DNA of 64,000 nucleotides, taken from assembly GCA_900768785.1 (NCBI GenBank), contig CAAGEG010000155.1:1-64000 (forward strand). Reading direction: 5' to 3'. Shown here one piece after another: positions 19,575-26,167 of the stretch. A program made the position numbers and the translations under genes. This DNA is from an uncultured Prevotella sp. (lineage in GTDB: Bacteria; Bacteroidota; Bacteroidia; Bacteroidales; Bacteroidaceae). Each line of letters starts with the position of its first letter. The first letter of the stretch is position 1. The notes under the pieces were generated by a model. It ran no database searches. It saw only the letters and a list, made by a program, of their open reading frames with translations, and was not told where the DNA came from.

Positions 19575-20501
19575 TCAAATTAGTCTTTTGTGTCTGAAAA
19601 TCCACCATGACATACCTGAAATGACAATAGATACGACAATGGCTATAATGAAACCGAATTTAGAGTCTTCCATTCCATTTATAAGATTCATACCAAACAG
19701 ACTTGCGATTAGTGTCGGGAACATAAGAATAATGGACACTGAGGTTAGTGTACGCATTACCGTGTTCATGTTGTTGTTGATAATGCTGGAATAAGTATCC
19801 ATCGTTGACTCTAAAATGTTTGAATATATGTTACTCGTCTCTCTTGCCTGACTCATCTCAATGTTAACGTCTTCAATCAAGTCTGCGTCCAATTCGTCCA
19901 CTTGTAATTTGAATTTCAGTTTCGCAAGCAGATTTTCGTTTCCTCTTATAGACGTTATAAAGTAGGTTAGTGAGTCTTGCAATCGTGACAATCCTATTAA
20001 TGATTCGTTGTTGACTTCTTTGTCAAGATTACGTTTCGATTTTTCTATCAAACTGTTTATTTGTTTCAATCTTTTCAGATACCATACTGCTGATGAAAGG
20101 AAAAGGCGGAATATCATATCAACATAGTCGGTAAACCCTTCATTACGCTTTTGTTGATAGCTGACAAAGTCTATCATCATGTTTGTTTCATGATAACAAA
20201 CTGTTATTGTAACGTCGCGCTTGTGTATGATACCAAGAGGAACAGTAGTATAAGGTGTCCTTGACCTAACCTCTCTTACGTACGGAATACGCAAGATTAT
20301 GAGCATCCAACCGTCATCATATTCATAACGGGCACGCTCATCATTATCGCTAATGTCAGGGAGAAAGTAGTCAGGTATATTAAATTTCTCTTCAAGAAAT
20401 CTTTGGTCTTCTTCTGTGGGACATGTCAACTGAATCCAGCAGTTGGGTTCCCATTGATTAATCTGTTTTAGTCCGTTGGTTGTATTCCAATAAGTTCTCA
20501 T
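19575..20501 (-). CDS. corA: CorA-family magnesium/divalent cation transporter
   Basis: A 308-residue CorA-type channel. The large N-terminal cytoplasmic domain (about 1-240) ends in the long pore helix. It is followed by two C-terminal membrane segments: TM1 with the selectivity motif as LFGMN (about residues 268-272), and TM2 (GFIIAIVVSIVISGMSWWIF). The protein ends in a basic HKRL tail, as is usual. It takes up Mg2+, or Co2+/Ni2+ in some members. The gene is monocistronic, with its own promoter and a leader of about 120 nt. No Mg2+ riboswitch of a known class is evident. Confidence 0.92.
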   Translation of the reverse strand: MRTYWNTTNGLKQINQWEPNCWIQLTCPTEEDQRFLEEKFNIPDYFLPDISDNDERARYEYDDGWMLIILRIPYVREVRSRTPYTTVPLGIIHKRDVTITVCYHETNMMIDFVSYQQKRNEGFTDYVDMIFRLFLSSAVWYLKRLKQINSLIEKSKRNLDKEVNNESLIGLSRLQDSLTYFITSIRGNENLLAKLKFKLQVDELDADLIEDVNIEMSQARETSNIYSNILESTMDTYSSIINNNMNTVMRTLTSVSIILMFPTLIASLFGMNLINGMEDSKFGFIIAIVVSIVISGMSWWIFRHKRLI

Positions 20502-20627
20502 AGGCTAATCCTCCGATACGGTTTTATAGCTCGAAGATTAGCCTTTGTGGCATCATCTCCGCGCTTACATTTTTATATTTTCCGCGTGATAATCGTCCAT
20601 TTTAATGTTTTTTTCTATTTTGCGTTG

Positions 20628-20658
20628 CAAATATAGTGCAAACCGAGTAAAATACAAA
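20628..20658 (-). promoter_or_regulatory. Bacteroidetes-type promoter of corA
   Basis: A minus-strand TATATTTG -7 box (20628-20635) is preceded at 19 bp by TTTG (20655-20658). The spacing fits the phylum consensus well. Confidence 0.7.
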
Positions 20659-20865
20659 ATAAAAATACGTGAAACGTTTTAATTATTTTTATTTTCGAGG
20701 TGATGCCTATTATGATATTAATGGAATATTACTATAATATTTACGGAGTATAACTATCATATTGATATGTAACTATTATACTTAGAGTGAAAACCATATC
20801 TTTACCATCTTTAAATAGTATGATAATAATATTCAAACAAGTATTTTGTTGTAATCATATTGTTT
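20659..20865. other. AT-rich gap without a recognised gene
   Basis: Between the corA promoter and the GNAT gene nothing codes. It holds AT-rich sequence with three similar ACTAT-AAT/CAT/TAT stretches starting at 20731, 20753 and 20772 (spacings 22 and 19). I treat this as a weak, possibly fortuitous repeat. An ACGTGAAAC half-site resembling half of parS is at 20667. Confidence 0.4.
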
Positions 20866-21273
20866 TCAGTCATCCATTTCAGTTAAATACATAGGGCAAG
20901 AATCATTATGACCTTTAAAACCACACGATTCATAGAAACCAATAGCATTACCATAGGCTACAAGAACGATACGTAGATACTTATCATAGTAGCCTTTGGT
21001 CATTTCTATTAGTTTACGGCCTATCCCTTTTCCTTGATATTCAGGATCTACTAACAAATAGTGAATGTAAGCAGTCATTATACCATCATCCATAGAACCA
21101 ATCAATCCAACCATCTTGTCATTATGCCATGCAGTAAAAACAGAACCATAATTATTAAGAGCATTCGCAAGCATTTGCGGATATTTGCCGGATGACCACT
21201 CTACAGATAGAAACAGTCTCTCCAAATCGTCTTTGTTTAAGTCTTTTGTATCCTTATAAATAATGTCTTCCAT
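20866..21273 (-). CDS. GNAT-family N-acetyltransferase
   Basis: A 135-residue single-domain GCN5-related acetyltransferase. The acetyl-CoA binding motif A is VDPEYQGKGIGRKLIEMT (about residues 75-92), with the QGKGIG pyrophosphate loop. Motif B follows as GNAIGFYESCGFKGH. It transfers acetyl from acetyl-CoA to an unknown amine; the acceptor cannot be read from sequence. It is monocistronic on the minus strand. A TACCTTTG -7 box lies upstream at 21358-21365. Confidence 0.85.
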   Translation of the reverse strand: MEDIIYKDTKDLNKDDLERLFLSVEWSSGKYPQMLANALNNYGSVFTAWHNDKMVGLIGSMDDGIMTAYIHYLLVDPEYQGKGIGRKLIEMTKGYYDKYLRIVLVAYGNAIGFYESCGFKGHNDSCPMYLTEMDD

Positions 21274-21357
21274 AATACTCTTGCTTTGTTAACTATAATG
21301 ATGTGGGTTACTTCTATTTTCTATGTCTTTTGTAGGCAACCATAAATTATTTCATAA

Positions 21358-21365
21358 CAAAGGTA
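21358..21365 (-). promoter_or_regulatory. Candidate -7 box of the GNAT gene
   Basis: Minus-strand TACCTTTG, about 85 nt before the ATG at 21273. No well-spaced TTTG element was found. The stretch from here to 21616 shows no gene; a 40-codon open stretch near 21430-21555 lacks a start and is not called. Confidence 0.4.
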
Positions 21366-21616
21366 TATGTTTAGTTTCAAATACAGGCAACTTTCATTAA
21401 ATAATTCTACCGACATTCTTTAAATAGGAGACAGTAATCATGTTGACAATAATCAGTCAAACAAAATATGGCTGAGAAGAAACTCAAGTGATGCGAATAT
21501 ATCTAATCATCCCGAATGGAAGCAGAATTTATTAATCTTAGAATGATAAGTAACGGTTTTAGTTAAAAAATCGGAAAATATAAGGTCTCGTTACATCATA
21601 ATATAAAGATTTTTGT

Positions 21617-21624
21617 TACTTTTG
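21617..21624 (+). promoter_or_regulatory. -7 box for the SRP RNA-tRNA-Thr unit
   Basis: TACTTTTG lies 18 nt before the 5' end of the SRP RNA, which is the expected distance for a mature or near-mature transcript start. The upstream -33 element is not clear. Confidence 0.55.
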
Positions 21625-21642
21625 CGCTCGTTAATTTTATAT

Positions 21643-21738
21643 GGGCAAGTCTTGTACGGCCAGCTCCCTTCGAATCCTCCAGGGTGGGAACGCAGCAAAG
21701 GTAGTTGGTTGTAGCGGCGCGATACAAGTAGCTTGCCC
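21643..21738 (+). ncRNA. ffs: Signal recognition particle RNA (4.5S, small bacterial type)
   Basis: A 96-nt RNA whose ends pair (GGGCAAG at 21643-21649 with CTTGCCC at 21732-21738), and then continue to pair towards the apex (CTTGTA with TACAAG). The Ffh-binding core is recognisable as GGGAACGCAGCAAAGGTA at the asymmetric internal loop. It forms the RNA scaffold of the SRP that targets nascent membrane proteins to FtsY/SecYEG. It ends only 4 nt before tRNA-Thr, so both are probably processed from one transcript. Confidence 0.9.
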
Positions 21739-21742
21739 TCCT

Positions 21743-21816
21743 GCCTCTTTAGCTCAGTTGGCCAGAGCACGTGATTTGTAATCTCGGGGTCGTTGGTTCG
21801 AATCCGACAAGAGGCT
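21743..21816 (+). tRNA. tRNA-Thr (anticodon UGU)
   Basis: Full cloverleaf: acceptor GCCTCTT/AAGAGGC perfect, D arm GCTC/GAGC, anticodon loop TTTGTAA giving anticodon TGT, T arm with TTCGAAT loop, discriminator T. The anticodon stem (CGTGA/TCTCG) has one T-T mismatch. CCA is not encoded. The antisense strand of this tRNA gives a false open reading frame containing GFEPTTPRLQ, a well-known annotation artefact. Confidence 0.95.
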
Positions 21817-22133
21817 CAACAAAGAAACAATTTATTATTCCTAAATACAGTTTTTTAACCAATTCATTCTCTTTTTTCTTACTACCGAGATATTTTATGG
21901 AGTACGGAAAATTTCTCAAACTATAATTGCTGCATAGCAACCTCAACCAATAAGTTTCGTTATCTGTTGAGCCAATTTAGTTGAACAAAGCCGCTGTCTC
22001 TGACTTGGCATCGAAACCATTTTAGTAAATTGATAAAGATGAAGATAATCCATTGACCCAAAGTTGTTAACTTCAACCCCAACGCTACCATATTGTATAA
22101 TTCTTATGTGAAGGCAAAATAATTGTGGAAATA
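21817..22133. other. Gap with no recognised gene
   Basis: The stretch after tRNA-Thr holds no open frame that looks real, no clear terminator hairpin and no repeat. Confidence 0.5.
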
Positions 22134-22165
22134 TTTAGAAGTTTCAGAAAGATTTCCTATATTTG
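22134..22165 (+). promoter_or_regulatory. Promoter of the small membrane protein gene
   Basis: TATATTTG -7 box at 22158-22165 with a TTTA -33-like element at 22134-22137 (20 bp spacer). It lies 24 nt before the ATG at 22190. Confidence 0.6.
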
Positions 22166-22189
22166 CCGTAGAGATTAAAAGTTTTTACT

Positions 22190-22429
22190 ATGGAGTTCTT
22201 CTTTACGCTCATATTGACATGGATTGTAGTCTTCCTGATGACAAGGAGGTGGACAACTATTCCTTCTAAACGAAAAATAAATGCGCTAAGGAAACATAAC
22301 ATAGAATACAACTACGGAAAGACTGTTGAAGCTGCGAGACAAGGAGACCCCAAGGCTTTGGATGCAAAGAAAAGGTTTGAGGAAATGCCTGAATTTAAAG
22401 AGTTCGGATTGACTCCTTTAAATCTATAA
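22190..22429 (+). CDS. Small membrane-anchored protein of unknown function
   Basis: A 79-residue protein with one N-terminal membrane helix (MEFFFTLILTWIVVFLMT). A basic stretch follows (RRWTTIPSKRKINALRKHN), then a soluble tail rich in charged residues (AARQGDPKALDAKKRFEEMPEF). I do not recognise a family with certainty. The gene looks real because it has a good promoter, a strong terminator 34 nt downstream, and codon use like its neighbours. It is monocistronic. Confidence 0.7.
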   Translation: MEFFFTLILTWIVVFLMTRRWTTIPSKRKINALRKHNIEYNYGKTVEAARQGDPKALDAKKRFEEMPEFKEFGLTPLNL

Positions 22430-22462
22430 TAACAGATATTTTTAAATACACAAATATGAAAC

Positions 22463-22492
22463 CCCTCATCGCTTAGTCGATGGGGGATTTTT
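22463..22492 (+). terminator. Rho-independent terminator
   Basis: CCCTCATCG (22463-22471) pairs with CGATGGGGG (22478-22486, one T-G wobble) around a 6-nt loop, followed by a run of Ts. It closes the small membrane-protein transcript. Confidence 0.88.
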
Positions 22493-22550
22493 ATGTACTT
22501 TTATAACGTGTTTTCTTGTTGTAGTTTTGCACTTGTAAAAGCAAGAGACT

Positions 22551-22639
22551 ATGGCATCAAATTATCAAGAGTTCGTAACCAAGATAATCCACTGATCCCG
22601 GGAACGGCTAAAAACAAGCCGGTGAATGTTGCAAAATAA
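22551..22639 (+). pseudogene. Possible frameshifted remnant of a small gene
   Basis: A TAGTTTTG -7-like box (22522-22529) precedes an ATG at 22551 that reads MASNYQEFVTK and then stops at 22593-22595. Shifting frame near 22583 continues as DNPLIPGTAKNKPVNVAK before a stop at 22637. The join resembles a short coding sequence broken by one indel. The NP-x-x-P-x-x-K pattern recalls the N-terminus of HU-like DNA-binding proteins of Bacteroidetes, but this is only an impression. The second frame is also open upstream to an ATG at 22493 (48 codons). A hairpin CGGCT/AGCCG lies at 22605-22621. Confidence 0.25.
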
Positions 22640-22658
22640 GCATTTTTAAGATGAATGT

Positions 22659-22702
22659 GATTTAAATCGGATTTAAATCGGATTCGAATCGGATTTCAAT
22701 CA
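22659..22702 (+). repeat. 11-bp tandem array of palindromic decamers
   Basis: Four units of exactly 11 bp start at 22659, 22670, 22681 and 22692. Each is a near-palindromic decamer followed by one spacer base: GATTTAAATC, GATTTAAATC, GATTCGAATC and GATTTCAATC. The first three are perfect palindromes. The whole block is flanked by ATGAATGT (22651) and ACCTTCAT (22702), giving an outer inverted repeat of about 18 bp with two mismatches. An alternating AT tract (22727-22748) and a purine-rich hexamer repeat (AGACAA type, 22750-22775) follow. Confidence 0.8.
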
Positions 22703-22848
22703 CCTTCATTTCCAACGCCCGCGCGATATATATATAAATATATATATTAAAGACAAAGACTAAGACAAAGACATAGATCTTCATTATGATGTTGTAAACT
22801 CTCTTTGGAATGTCCATATAGCCACATAATATGGTTTTATCCGACAGC

Positions 22849-22950
22849 AAGTATAGTGTTTATGCCACGTAAGTATAGTGTTTACGATAGCTAAGTATGT
22901 GGTTTACGTTAGCTAAGTATGGTGTTTACGCCACGTAAGTATGGTGTTTT
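22849..22950 (-). repeat. 22-bp tandem repeat array A
   Basis: Units start at 22849, 22871, 22893, 22915 and 22937, exactly 22 bp apart, the last one truncated. Read on the minus strand each unit is a 13-bp core (AAACACCATACTT, AAACACTATACTT or AAACCACATACTT) followed by a 9-bp linker. The linkers fall into two kinds, ACGTGGCGT/ACGTGGCAT and AGCTAACGT/AGCTATCGT. No coding frame explains it. It shares format and core with arrays at 37.8 and 45.1 kb. Confidence 0.88.
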
Positions 22951-23115
22951 AAAAAATAAGTTGTGTGCTTGGTTATGTGGATTTAGGAGATTTGTTGCTG
23001 TGAGAGCAAGAATACGGCAAAGGTAACACTATAATCCGACATTACCGCCTACCCACCGAAATAATCCGCTGATACCAAAATGTCTGAAAAGTGTCCGACT
23101 TGTAAACCTAAAAAA

Positions 23116-23149
23116 ATCCGGAACCCTTTGTCTTAAAGGTATTCCGGAT
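23116..23149 (-). terminator. Terminator of initiator tRNA
   Basis: ATCCGGAA (23116-23123) pairs with TTCCGGAT (23142-23149), with an inner CCTTT/AAAGG pairing. On the minus strand it runs into a T tract (23110-23115). It begins 7 nt after the tRNA 3' end. Confidence 0.85.
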
Positions 23150-23156
23150 ATCTTTG

Positions 23157-23229
23157 TTGCGGAGATCCGACTCGAACGAATGACCTCCAGGTTATGAGCC
23201 TGGCGAGCTACCAACTGCTCCACTCCGCG
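23157..23229 (-). tRNA. Initiator tRNA-fMet (anticodon CAU)
   Basis: The cloverleaf reads from 23229 down: acceptor CGCGGAG with C1 opposite A72 unpaired, D stem with A11:U24 (GAGC/GCTC), anticodon loop CTCATAA, T arm with TTCGAGT. C1:A72 mismatch and purine11:pyrimidine24 are initiator identity marks. The anticodon stem is CCAGG/CCTGG, so the lowest of the usual three G:C pairs (29:41) is A:U here. CCA is not encoded. Confidence 0.93.
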
Positions 23230-23266
23230 ATATTATATATGTTGCTATCTTTTTTAATAGCGAGTG

Positions 23267-23298
23267 CAAAGGTATAATATTTTTTTATAACCTCCAAA
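23267..23298 (-). promoter_or_regulatory. Promoter of initiator tRNA
   Basis: Minus-strand TACCTTTG -7 box (23267-23274) with TTTG (23295-23298) at a 20-bp spacer, about 38 nt upstream of the mature 5' end. Confidence 0.7.
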
Positions 23299-23357
23299 TT
23301 ATTGTCGCTTTTTTAAGAAAATAAATAAATATGAGCTGATAAAAGCAAAGAATTTAT

Positions 23358-23365
23358 TAATTTTG
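23358..23365 (+). promoter_or_regulatory. -7 box giving a nearly leaderless mRNA
   Basis: TAATTTTG ends 5 nt before the ATG at 23371. If it is the promoter, transcription begins at or next to the start codon. No -33 element is clear. Confidence 0.4.
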
Positions 23366-23370
23366 ACGAC

Positions 23371-24051
23371 ATGAAACGTGGTTTTTATTTAAATAAGACA
23401 TTAGTCGTATCTGTAATAATAGCAATTATTACGACAATGGCATGTAATTCAAAGGGGCATACAGACAATATCAAGCATGACATTGATACTGTCGGTATGC
23501 TTGTTTCACAGATAAAAAGTTGCTCAAGATTATTTACAGCCGAATGTAAGGTTCATAAGATAATTACCCATAACGATGACATCAAGATAAAAGGTAGTAT
23601 ATTAAATAAGGATTTTCAGTTATCTGTTCCTTTTTCCGAAAGAAAGATAGCCATTCCTATGGATGCAACATTTAAGGCATATATAGATTTTGAAGAGATG
23701 TCTCCGGATCATGTAAGACGTAAAGGAAATAAAATTGAAATTCTCTTGCCATATCCGCAGGTGGTAATGACATCAAGCTGTATAGACCATAATAGCATAA
23801 GGCGCGATGTTAGATTTTCAAGAAGAACATTCAGCGATGAAGAACTAACGCAATATGCCAATCAGGGCAGACAGTCATTAATTAAAAACATGGATAACTC
23901 TGCAATAATTGAAACGGCAAAAAAGAGTGCAGCAAACATCATTATACCTTTAGTAACCCAGATGGGGTATGATGAGAGAAATATAACAATCATATTTGAT
24001 GAAAGTGACAAGCGTTCTGTAAAGAGTGCAGACATGGAAATAGATAAATGA
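23371..24051 (+). CDS. DUF4230 protein, probable lipoprotein
   Basis: A 226-residue DUF4230-type protein. The N-terminal signal (LVVSVIIAIITTMAC, Cys25) looks like a lipoprotein signal, so it is probably tethered to a membrane facing the periplasm. The body shows the pattern shared with the next gene: KIEILLPYPQVVMTSSCIDH, then a FSRRTFSDEELTQYANQGRQ helix, then a C-terminal amphipathic AKKSAANIIIPLVTQMGYDE helix and beta end. The biochemical role of this family is unknown. It is the first of two tandem DUF4230 genes, 80 nt apart, likely co-expressed. Confidence 0.78.
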   Translation: MKRGFYLNKTLVVSVIIAIITTMACNSKGHTDNIKHDIDTVGMLVSQIKSCSRLFTAECKVHKIITHNDDIKIKGSILNKDFQLSVPFSERKIAIPMDATFKAYIDFEEMSPDHVRRKGNKIEILLPYPQVVMTSSCIDHNSIRRDVRFSRRTFSDEELTQYANQGRQSLIKNMDNSAIIETAKKSAANIIIPLVTQMGYDERNITIIFDESDKRSVKSADMEIDK

Positions 24052-24131
24052 TAAAACAATAATGTTTTGCAGACTAACATAAACCATGTAATGTTTTTAT
24101 ATCATCAAAACATTAAAAAGAATAAATAGCA

Positions 24132-24782
24132 ATGGTAAAAGGTGAAAACGAGAGCATAAAAGGTAGGCATAATAATATCTTAACACGATATTTACGCTTT
24201 AAAACCATGTCTGTTTTGATACTTATCATTATAGCAGTAGTGTCTCTTTTGCTTTTATTTAAATGTACCGATAACCGATTTGAGATATTCTCTGACAACA
24301 AGATTAGTCTTACACCTCTACAGATTACATCAATAAAAGAAACGGGAGAATGGGAATTCCTTTCAATAGAAGACGAGGAGATTGTAGATACAATAAGAAA
24401 AGGCTGGTTTGGAGACGACAGTCTCATACGTATTTATTATGGGACAATGAGACTCGGCTTTAATATGAATGATGTTGAAGAAGGTTGGATAAGCACTAAT
24501 AACGATACTATAAAAGTAATTTTGCCTAAGATACGACTGCTTGATGAGAATTTTATCGATGAGGCTCGTACAAAGAGTTTCTATCAGTCAGGACGTTGGA
24601 GTGATGAAGACAGAGCTTTGATGCTTGCCTCCGCCAAAACAAAGATGAAGTCCAGAGGACTAAGTGTCGAGAATATTAAGACTGCAGAAGATAACGCAAA
24701 AATACAAATCAAGAAGATGATAGAAAATATCATCGGTAACAACAGAGCATTTATTGAAGTAACAATAAAAGACAAGGGATAA
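24132..24782 (+). CDS. DUF4230 protein with single membrane anchor
   Basis: A 216-residue paralogue of the preceding gene. It has a short cytoplasmic N-terminus and one membrane helix (MSVLILIIIAVVSLLLLFKC), then a soluble domain. The domain shows TIKVILPKIRLLDENFIDEA, the SGRWSDEDRALMLASAKTKM helix and the C-terminal AQIKKMIENIIG-type helix, matching the first paralogue block by block. The two are strongly diverged and differ in anchoring (Cys lipidation versus a transmembrane helix), so they may form a hetero-complex. Function is unknown. It is followed 31 nt later by a symporter gene. Confidence 0.78.
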   Translation: MVKGENESIKGRHNNILTRYLRFKTMSVLILIIIAVVSLLLLFKCTDNRFEIFSDNKISLTPLQITSIKETGEWEFLSIEDEEIVDTIRKGWFGDDSLIRIYYGTMRLGFNMNDVEEGWISTNNDTIKVILPKIRLLDENFIDEARTKSFYQSGRWSDEDRALMLASAKTKMKSRGLSVENIKTAEDNAKIQIKKMIENIIGNNRAFIEVTIKDKG

Positions 24783-24813
24783 CAGCTAATCATTATAATA
24801 TAACGCAACGGAT

Positions 24814-26163
24814 ATGAGTAGTATAAATACATTTTTCAGCGAATTAGGCTCGTTTCTTTGGGGGTGGCCAATGATGATATTATTGCTTGGAACACACTTG
24901 TTTCTTACGATAAGACTTAAGTTTCCGCAACGAAAACTGTTTACTGCAATCAAACTGTCAGTAAAAAAAGATGATACGTCCAAAGGAGATGTCTCACAGT
25001 TCGGCGCATTAGCCACTGCTTTAGCTGCGACCATAGGAACCGGAAATATAATCGGTGTAGCAACAGCTGTCGCTTTGGGTGGTCCCGGAGCTGTACTATG
25101 GTGTTGGTTGACAGGTTTTTTGGGCATATCAACAAAATATGCCGAAGGCTTGTTGGCAATAAAATATCGCATAAAGACAGATGATGGACGTATGATAGGT
25201 GGTCCGATGTTTGCTCTCGAACGAGGATTAGGCTGGAAGAGTATGGCAATAACTTTTGCCGTTTTTACTTCAATTGCAGCATTCGGTATTGGTAACACCG
25301 TTCAAGCTAATGCTATAGCAACTTTGACAAAAGAAACATTCGGCATAGATACATGGGTTACCGGTCTTATAGTATGTGTTCTTACCGGTGCCGTAGTTAT
25401 TGGTGGCATTAAAAGTATAGCACGTGTGTGTGCCATGTTGGTGCCGTTTATGGCAGCATTATACGTATTAGGTTGTATAACAATACTCGTGTTAAACATC
25501 GATTATGTATGGCCGGCAATAAAGCTAATTTTCTCTTCTGCTTTTATGCCGCAGGCTGCAGGTGGAGGCTTAGCCGGCAGTACCATAATGTTGGCTGCGC
25601 GATATGGAATAGCACGCGGTTTGTTCTCTAACGAGTCGGGAATGGGCTCTGCACCTATTGTTGCCGCCTCTGCACAGACACGAAATCCGGTAAGACAAGC
25701 CTTAGTCTCTGCAAGCGGAACATTTTGGGATACTGTTGTAATATGCGCTTTAACGGGAATAGTTATTGTAAGTAGCATTTTGGCATATCCGGATATAAGC
25801 TATGATAATGGTGCAACATTAACAAAATTGGCATTTGGCAAAATTCCTGTAATAGGTACAACCCTACTTACATTCGGACTCATGACTTTTGCTTTCAGCA
25901 CCATTATTGGTTGGGAGATATACGGTGAACGTTCTATAGAGTATCTCAAAGGAAAAAAGTGGACAAAAGGTTATCGTATATTATATATTGCGGCTGTATT
26001 GTTGGGAAGCATCATGAATTTGGAATTAGTTTGGAATATTTCAGATTGTATGAATGCTTTAATGGCAATACCAAATCTACTTTCATTACTTTTCCTAAGT
26101 GGAATAATAGTACATGAGACACGAAAATATTTATGGAGAAACCGCCTTGATAAAGAAAACTGA
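24814..26163 (+). CDS. Sodium:alanine/glycine symporter (AGCS family)
   Basis: A 449-residue inner-membrane amino acid carrier with about eleven membrane helices. Family signatures include GDVSQFGALATALAATIGTGN near residues 58-78 (split here from IIGVATAV), GGPGAVLWCWLTGFLGISTKY, and RGLFSNESGMGSAPIVAA. It couples Na+ influx to uptake of alanine, glycine or related amino acids. Length is normal. It converges on the ArsG-like permease gene with only 4 nt between stop codons, so no separate terminator exists between them. Confidence 0.93.
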   Translation: MSSINTFFSELGSFLWGWPMMILLLGTHLFLTIRLKFPQRKLFTAIKLSVKKDDTSKGDVSQFGALATALAATIGTGNIIGVATAVALGGPGAVLWCWLTGFLGISTKYAEGLLAIKYRIKTDDGRMIGGPMFALERGLGWKSMAITFAVFTSIAAFGIGNTVQANAIATLTKETFGIDTWVTGLIVCVLTGAVVIGGIKSIARVCAMLVPFMAALYVLGCITILVLNIDYVWPAIKLIFSSAFMPQAAGGGLAGSTIMLAARYGIARGLFSNESGMGSAPIVAASAQTRNPVRQALVSASGTFWDTVVICALTGIVIVSSILAYPDISYDNGATLTKLAFGKIPVIGTTLLTFGLMTFAFSTIIGWEIYGERSIEYLKGKKWTKGYRILYIAAVLLGSIMNLELVWNISDCMNALMAIPNLLSLLFLSGIIVHETRKYLWRNRLDKEN

Positions 26164-26167
26164 CAAC

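Noticed and set aside
20660..20680. ACGTGAAAC resembling parS
   Set aside because: Only one half of the palindrome matches; the other half (AAAAATACG) does not.
20707..20795. ACTATAAT/ACTATCAT/ACTATTAT series as another 22-bp array
   Set aside because: Spacings are 25, 22 and 19 bp and the sequence is AT-rich, so it does not meet the exact-period standard of the other arrays.
21430..21555. 40-codon open stretch ending at a stop near 21550
   Set aside because: It has no start codon and its length is within chance for AT-rich DNA.
21749..21946. Minus-strand open frame with GFEPTTPRLQITCSGQLS
   Set aside because: It is the antisense translation of tRNA-Thr, a known false gene in many annotations.
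22849..22950. Arrays as a CRISPR
   Set aside because: The repeats are 13 bp with 9-bp linkers that recur, far shorter than CRISPR repeats and spacers, and no cas gene is in the window.
23029..23223. Minus-strand open frame over the initiator tRNA
   Set aside because: It is in the tRNA gene and its flanks, and has no coding character.
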